A stretch of DNA of 64,000 nucleotides from positions 124,001 through 188,000 of the forward strand of contig NZ_CP095855.1 of assembly GCF_023100805.1 (NCBI RefSeq). The letters are read 5' to 3'. Below are positions 59,929 to 64,000 of the stretch, one piece after another. Every line of letters starts with the position of its first letter. Position 1 is the stretch's first letter. The notes beneath the pieces are model-generated. The model was given only the letters and a program-made list of their open reading frames with translations, was not told the DNA's origin and ran no database searches. The stretch is from Chitinophaga filiformis (GTDB lineage Bacteria > Bacteroidota > Bacteroidia > Chitinophagales > Chitinophagaceae). Both the position numbers and the translations under genes were made by a program.

Positions 59929-60966
59929 ATGAAAAAGCTGTTCTCTATCGTTGCGACTTCGGTTGCACTTTATTCCTGTAGCTCTACAAATCTTGTCTAC
60001 ATCAGCGTCCAGCAACCGGCGCCTGTTACCATATCGCCTGATATTAAAAATGTAGGGATCGTTAACAGGAGTACCATTGCTGACAAAAACAAAGCGCTGG
60101 ACATCATTGACAAAGTACTCACAGTGGAAGGCGATAGCCTTGACCGGCAGGCCGCCCAGGCAGGCGTGGTCGGACTGGCTGATGAACTGATCAAAAATAA
60201 CAGGTTCACCAATGTCACCGCTTTCAATAGCATTGACCTGCGGACAAACGTACCGGGGCAATTTCCGGCGCCGCTGACATGGGACGTAGTGGAGAAGATC
60301 TGCCGGGAAAAACACGTGGATGCGTTGTTCTCCCTGGAACTGTTTGACACAGACTCAAAAGTAAGCTATGCCGCCGTTCCTGTATCAATGAAAACACCGC
60401 TGGGCAATATTCCTGGTATTGAACATCACGCCAATATGCTCACTACCGTGAAAACTGGTTGGAGGATCTACGACCCGGTGGAAAAATCAATACTGGACGA
60501 ATACGCCATTGCCAAAGACATCACCTTCACGGGAAAAGGCATCAACCCCGTAGCTGCAGCCGGCGCTATCATCAACAGGAAAGAATCCGTGCTCGACGTC
60601 AGCAGAAAAACCGGGCAGGATTATGCCTTCAGACTGATCCCTTACTGGATCAGGGTAACAAGGGATTATTATGTAAAGGGAACCGACAATTTCAGCACCG
60701 CGAAACGTAAAGCGCAAACAGGTAACTGGGATGGTGCTGCTGAATTATGGAAGAAAGAAACAAACTCCTCCAGCGCCAAGATCGCGGGCAGGGCATGCTA
60801 CAACATGGCCATCATCTGCGAAATAAATGGTCAGCTGGACAAGGCAATAGAATGGGCACAGAAGGCTTATGAGAATTACAACAATAAACTGGCCCTGAGA
60901 TACGTCAACATCCTTAAAAACCGGAAAGCAAGCAATAATGTACTGAACTATCAGCAACAAAGCTAA
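59929..60966 (+). CDS. DUF6340 family lipoprotein
   Basis: 345 residues. Lipoprotein signal with lipobox LYSC (Cys17). Typical DUF6340 features: VTISPDIKNVGIVNRS, GLADELIKNNRF, WRIYDPVEKSILDEY, WIRVTRDYYVKGT, and a C-terminal TPR-like pair (GNWDGAAELWKKETN; CYNMAIICEINGQLDKAIEWAQKAYENY). Function unknown; outer-membrane location is inferred. Confidence 0.88.
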   Translation: MKKLFSIVATSVALYSCSSTNLVYISVQQPAPVTISPDIKNVGIVNRSTIADKNKALDIIDKVLTVEGDSLDRQAAQAGVVGLADELIKNNRFTNVTAFNSIDLRTNVPGQFPAPLTWDVVEKICREKHVDALFSLELFDTDSKVSYAAVPVSMKTPLGNIPGIEHHANMLTTVKTGWRIYDPVEKSILDEYAIAKDITFTGKGINPVAAAGAIINRKESVLDVSRKTGQDYAFRLIPYWIRVTRDYYVKGTDNFSTAKRKAQTGNWDGAAELWKKETNSSSAKIAGRACYNMAIICEINGQLDKAIEWAQKAYENYNNKLALRYVNILKNRKASNNVLNYQQQS

Positions 60967-60972
60967 AGTTCC

Positions 60973-61010
60973 AGGTCTATGGGATTTACGGTCCCATAGA
61001 CCTGTCTTTT
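60973..61010 (+). terminator. Terminator of the DUF6340 gene
   Basis: A 12-bp perfect stem, AGGTCTATGGGA/TCCCATAGACCT, with a 7-base loop, is followed by GTCTTTT. It lies 6 bases after the stop and may also end the convergent DUF2461 transcript. Confidence 0.85.
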
Positions 61011-61022
61011 AACAAGGGCCCA

Positions 61023-61712
61023 TTACAATGCCTCGCCATTAATATCTGTCGTCAGCACATCGCTCATATAATCGAAAAACGGGCGCATGTTCTTAAAGGT
61101 CTGATTCGCTTCTTTCAGGAACTCACCACTCAGTACCACTTCATCCGGAAAATGCCGTACCAAAAGGAATTGCTTGTAACGCAACAGATCGATCGCTTCA
61201 TGATCTGCATCAAAACCTTTCGGAGCCGTTTTCAGCTGCTCTCCTTTCAGCTCACCAAATGTTGACACAAAGGACTTCGCCTTCAGGATTTTCCGCAGCG
61301 GGGCGGGGTCAAATGCGATATCCTCCCTGATCCGTTTAAGGTCTTCCGTGCTGGGACCAAAGAATCCTCCCGCCACAAAGCTGTTACCAGGCTCGATATG
61401 AAAATAATATCCTCCCCTGCGGTACTTTGTCGCACGCTTGAAGCTACCGCTCCAATGGGTCTTGTAAGGCGTTTTATCTGCAGAAAAACGGGTATCCCTG
61501 TAAATACGGTACAGGCTCTTTTTACCGGAAGGTGTCTCAATTTCATCATGTGCGTTGAGCGCCTGTAACAACGCCTCTGCAAAATGCTCTACAATGGCCA
61601 GCTCCTGCAGGAATGTATCCTTGTGTGCGTTAAACCATTCCCTGTTATTGTTCTTTCTTAGTTTATTCAAAAAGTCAAAGCCTGATGGTGCTAATAATGC
61701 CTGTTTGGCCAT
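61023..61712 (-). CDS. DUF2461 (TIGR02453) family protein
   Basis: 229 residues: SGFDFLNKLRKNNNREWFNAHKD at the start, RIYRDTRFSADKTPYKTH, GGYYFHIEPGNSFVAGGFFGP, all typical of DUF2461. Soluble, no signal. No established function. Convergent with the DUF6340 gene. Confidence 0.92.
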   Translation of the reverse strand: MAKQALLAPSGFDFLNKLRKNNNREWFNAHKDTFLQELAIVEHFAEALLQALNAHDEIETPSGKKSLYRIYRDTRFSADKTPYKTHWSGSFKRATKYRRGGYYFHIEPGNSFVAGGFFGPSTEDLKRIREDIAFDPAPLRKILKAKSFVSTFGELKGEQLKTAPKGFDADHEAIDLLRYKQFLLVRHFPDEVVLSGEFLKEANQTFKNMRPFFDYMSDVLTTDINGEAL

Positions 61713-61895
61713 AAGATCCTGTTTAAATATGCCGTAAAGATACTAACACAAAAAACGATATTTCGTTAATCCACATGCCATTTGTGGCATATCACGAAAC
61801 CACATGCCTCAGCAAGGCACAGTGCATTGTCTGCCAGTCATTTATCAAATGGCATTCCTCTTGCCATGCCTATCTGCACTTTAATACTTACTGCT

Positions 61896-62396
61896 ATGAT
61901 TCACCTCACAACATTGGGCTTCATCCACACGGTGATCGGTGTGCTGGCCCTTATCCCCGCATTTATATCCCTGTTTAGTTATGGTGTGATCGCCCCTCAG
62001 AAAAGAACCGGCAAAATCTACATTGTACTGACGGCATTAGCCTGTCTGACATCTTTCCCCATTATGAAGAGCGGTCATTTATCGCCCGGGCATTTTCTGG
62101 CCATCCTGATCCTGCTCATGCTACCGCTGGCCTACTATGCATCTTCTATAAAATTGTTCGGACAGAAATGGCAGTACATTCAGGTGGTTTTGATGTCGCT
62201 CACATTATTTTTTTCACTGGTACCTGCATTTACAGAAACGCTTGTACGCGTACCACTGGGACATCCGTTTGCTTCAGGACAGGAAGATCCCGCGCTTCAG
62301 CCTGTTATGGGTGTACTGGCCCTCGTTTTTGTGGTGGGTATCTGTTATCAGTTGTTCAGGCTGAGAACACAGCACAGGAAATTGCAGTCAGTATAG
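61896..62396 (+). CDS. Membrane protein, 166 aa
   Basis: The start is placed at MIHLTTLGFIHTVIG (61896); an upstream in-frame extension is polar and has no support. Five hydrophobic segments (about 5-25, 38-52, 60-75, 88-105 and 135-152). No family recognised. Upstream, ATGCCATTTGTGGCAT (about 61774-61789) forms a short palindrome. Confidence 0.6.
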   Translation: MIHLTTLGFIHTVIGVLALIPAFISLFSYGVIAPQKRTGKIYIVLTALACLTSFPIMKSGHLSPGHFLAILILLMLPLAYYASSIKLFGQKWQYIQVVLMSLTLFFSLVPAFTETLVRVPLGHPFASGQEDPALQPVMGVLALVFVVGICYQLFRLRTQHRKLQSV

Positions 62397-62441
62397 GGAT
62401 ACATGGAAGTGGCTAACGGAACAGGAAGCTGTTCTTCAGTT

Positions 62442-63971
62442 TCAGGTTAGCTCCTGCCACCGGCCCACATCAAACCATTCGGATATCTTCCGCCCCACGC
62501 CGTCAGCTTCCCCTTTGAAGAAATACTCATTGGAATTGTGATCGTAATAATAATCCTTTTCCCATTCATGAATATTGGCTACAGTTATCTCGATAGCATC
62601 CAGGATAAAATTAATTTCCGCATTGGTCATGGTAGGATGTATTGATAATCTTACCCAACCGGGTTTACAGGAAAGATCCCCGCTACGGATTGCATCAAGT
62701 ATGGCATACGATCTGGCTTTGTCTACATCAAGCAGCACATGCCCGTAAGTTCCCGCACAGGAGCATCCTCCCCTGGTCTGAATGCCGAACCTGTCGTTAA
62801 GCAGCCTGGTAATTAAATTGTAATGCACGCCTGTTACGATAAACGAGACCACACCTAAGCGCTTTGTTACATTGGCCTGAAGCACCTGTACATACTTCAT
62901 GTCAGGCAGTCTGTTGAATATCGTCGCCAACAGTTCTTCCTCCCGCTTAAGCATATTGCTTATACCCATTTCCTCTTTCAGCCGGATACACATGGCAGCT
63001 TTTATTCCCTGGAGAAATGGCGGTGTGCCACTGTCTTCCCGTTGTTCAATATTGGCTACGTATTCCCGCAGGCCCCATGGGTTCGTATACTTCAGGGCAC
63101 CGCCTCCTGGTTGATCAGGGATCTTATTGTTGTAAAGATGTTTGTTAAAGATCAATATCCCGGGTGTACCGGGACCACCCAGCAACTTATGCGGGGAGAA
63201 ATAGATGGCGTCCAGATAGGCGTCATTTTCACCCGGATGCATATCCATCTCACAGTAGGGTGCAGCACAGGCAAAATCCACAAAGCACCATCCACCGTAT
63301 GCATGAATGAGTTTAGCAATGCCGTGATAGTCCGTTCGAATACCCGTTACATTGGAACATGCTGTTACGGCAGCAATCTTATATACGCGGTGTTTGTGCT
63401 GCTCCAGTAAGGATCCGAAGTGTGCCATATCCACATTCCCATCTTCTCCCATCCGGATCACGGCCACGTCTGCAATGGTTTCCAGCCAGCTGGTCTGGTT
63501 GCTATGATGTTCCATTGCCGTCACAAAAACCACTGGCTTCAAGGCTTCATCACACGGCGGCCACTCTTTTCCTGTATACGCCGCAATGCGCTCGGGCACT
63601 CTCATGCCCATTATCCGTTGCAATTTGTGTACAGCAGCGGTCATTCCGCTGCCGCAAAATATCAGCACATCATCACTACCGGCATTAACGTGTTTCTTTA
63701 TAATGCGCTTGGCTTCTTCATAAGCCTTGGACATCGAGCTGCCTGTGACGGTGGTTCCTGTGTGCGTATTACCCACAAAAGGAAGTATTTCCCGCCGTAT
63801 ATAGTCTTCAATAGGTCCATAACACCTGCCGCTTGCAGTCCAATCCGCATAAATGATCCGCCTGACGCCAAAGGGCGATTCAAAATGTTGCTGACTGCCG
63901 ATAATATGCATCCTGTAAGATGAAAAGTAATCTTCCAACCGGCTCTCACGGTTCAAGGGTAGCGTTACCAT
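62442..63971 (-). CDS. Class V aminotransferase-fold protein (cysteine desulfurase-like)
   Basis: 509 residues, longer than the usual 400. Features: IIYADWTASGR at the start, TVTGSSMSKAY, MEHHSNQTSW (PLP-stacking region), FVDFACAAPY (Asp), the PLP lysine in FSPHKLLGGPGTPG, and RGGCSCAGTYGH late in the sequence, where desulfurases have a catalytic Cys. It may be a cysteine desulfurase-like lyase or transaminase of unknown substrate; the extra C-terminal 90 residues are not recognised. The N-terminus is complete. Confidence 0.88.
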   Translation of the reverse strand: MVTLPLNRESRLEDYFSSYRMHIIGSQQHFESPFGVRRIIYADWTASGRCYGPIEDYIRREILPFVGNTHTGTTVTGSSMSKAYEEAKRIIKKHVNAGSDDVLIFCGSGMTAAVHKLQRIMGMRVPERIAAYTGKEWPPCDEALKPVVFVTAMEHHSNQTSWLETIADVAVIRMGEDGNVDMAHFGSLLEQHKHRVYKIAAVTACSNVTGIRTDYHGIAKLIHAYGGWCFVDFACAAPYCEMDMHPGENDAYLDAIYFSPHKLLGGPGTPGILIFNKHLYNNKIPDQPGGGALKYTNPWGLREYVANIEQREDSGTPPFLQGIKAAMCIRLKEEMGISNMLKREEELLATIFNRLPDMKYVQVLQANVTKRLGVVSFIVTGVHYNLITRLLNDRFGIQTRGGCSCAGTYGHVLLDVDKARSYAILDAIRSGDLSCKPGWVRLSIHPTMTNAEINFILDAIEITVANIHEWEKDYYYDHNSNEYFFKGEADGVGRKISEWFDVGRWQELT

Positions 63972-64000
63972 GTCTATCTGGATTTAGCGGTTACCACCTT

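Overview
The window comes from the chromosome of a Bacteroidota bacterium, most likely a soil or plant-associated member of the Chitinophagaceae (Chitinophaga-like). Support: a type IX secretion sorting domain on the first protein, a TonB-dependent receptor with a CarboxypepD-type N-terminus, many AraC-type regulators, TPR-linked histidine kinases, lipoproteins with a short lipobox, several glycoside hydrolases, and promoters matching the Bacteroidota -7 consensus TAnnTTTG with TTG/TTTG upstream. Genes are single or in short operons and there is no phage or transposon.

Layout. 1-3.3 kb: the tail of a secreted beta-helix protein, two small unknown genes, and a decayed cytochrome P450 locus (pseudogene, intact ABM monooxygenase, divergent ArsR regulator). 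3.3-3.8 kb: a GC-rich tandem repeat array. 3.8-8.8 kb: a TPR protein and a three-gene cluster of Tat-exported amine oxidase, Tat-exported aminotransferase and secreted Hint-domain protein. 8.9-13.2 kb: an EF-G paralogue with a terminator-like hairpin in its leader, a 42-residue small ORF with its own promoter and terminator, a DUF434/DUF5616 protein and an AlkB-type dioxygenase. 13.3-19.6 kb: carbohydrate enzymes (alginate lyase family, GH16, GH127) with two further copies of the dispersed repeat. 19.7-25.2 kb: a GNAT/unknown/AraC operon and a group II decarboxylase operon. 25.3-27.4 kb: DoxX, YCII and an ECF42-type sigma factor, with two copies of one ECF-like promoter. 27.4-33.3 kb: an ATP-grasp protein, AraC, nitrilase, lipoproteins and YceI.

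33.5-35.3 kb: an AT-rich single-gene ATPase-TOPRIM protein resembling a fused PARIS (AriA-AriB) anti-phage effector, next to a tRNA-Pro. 35.4-42.9 kb: GH2, a YoaK-type membrane protein, a Bcr/CflA efflux pump behind a perfect 24-bp palindrome, and a second ATP-grasp protein. 43.4-50.8 kb: a sigma-54 response regulator with three tandem paralogous TPR histidine kinases. 50.9-54.9 kb: a thioredoxin-like protein and TonB receptor pair and a secreted unknown. 55.2-64 kb: a flavin reductase, an AraC/SDR/SDR/DoxX/NTF2 operon, an ABM-like protein, a DUF6340 lipoprotein, DUF2461, a membrane protein and a class V aminotransferase.

Most interesting: the fused ATPase-TOPRIM gene at the tRNA, the paired ECF promoters, the exported amine oxidase/aminotransferase/Hint cluster, the bipartite repeat family seen at three loci, the small ORF and hairpin upstream of the EF-G paralogue, and the palindromic operator of the efflux pump.
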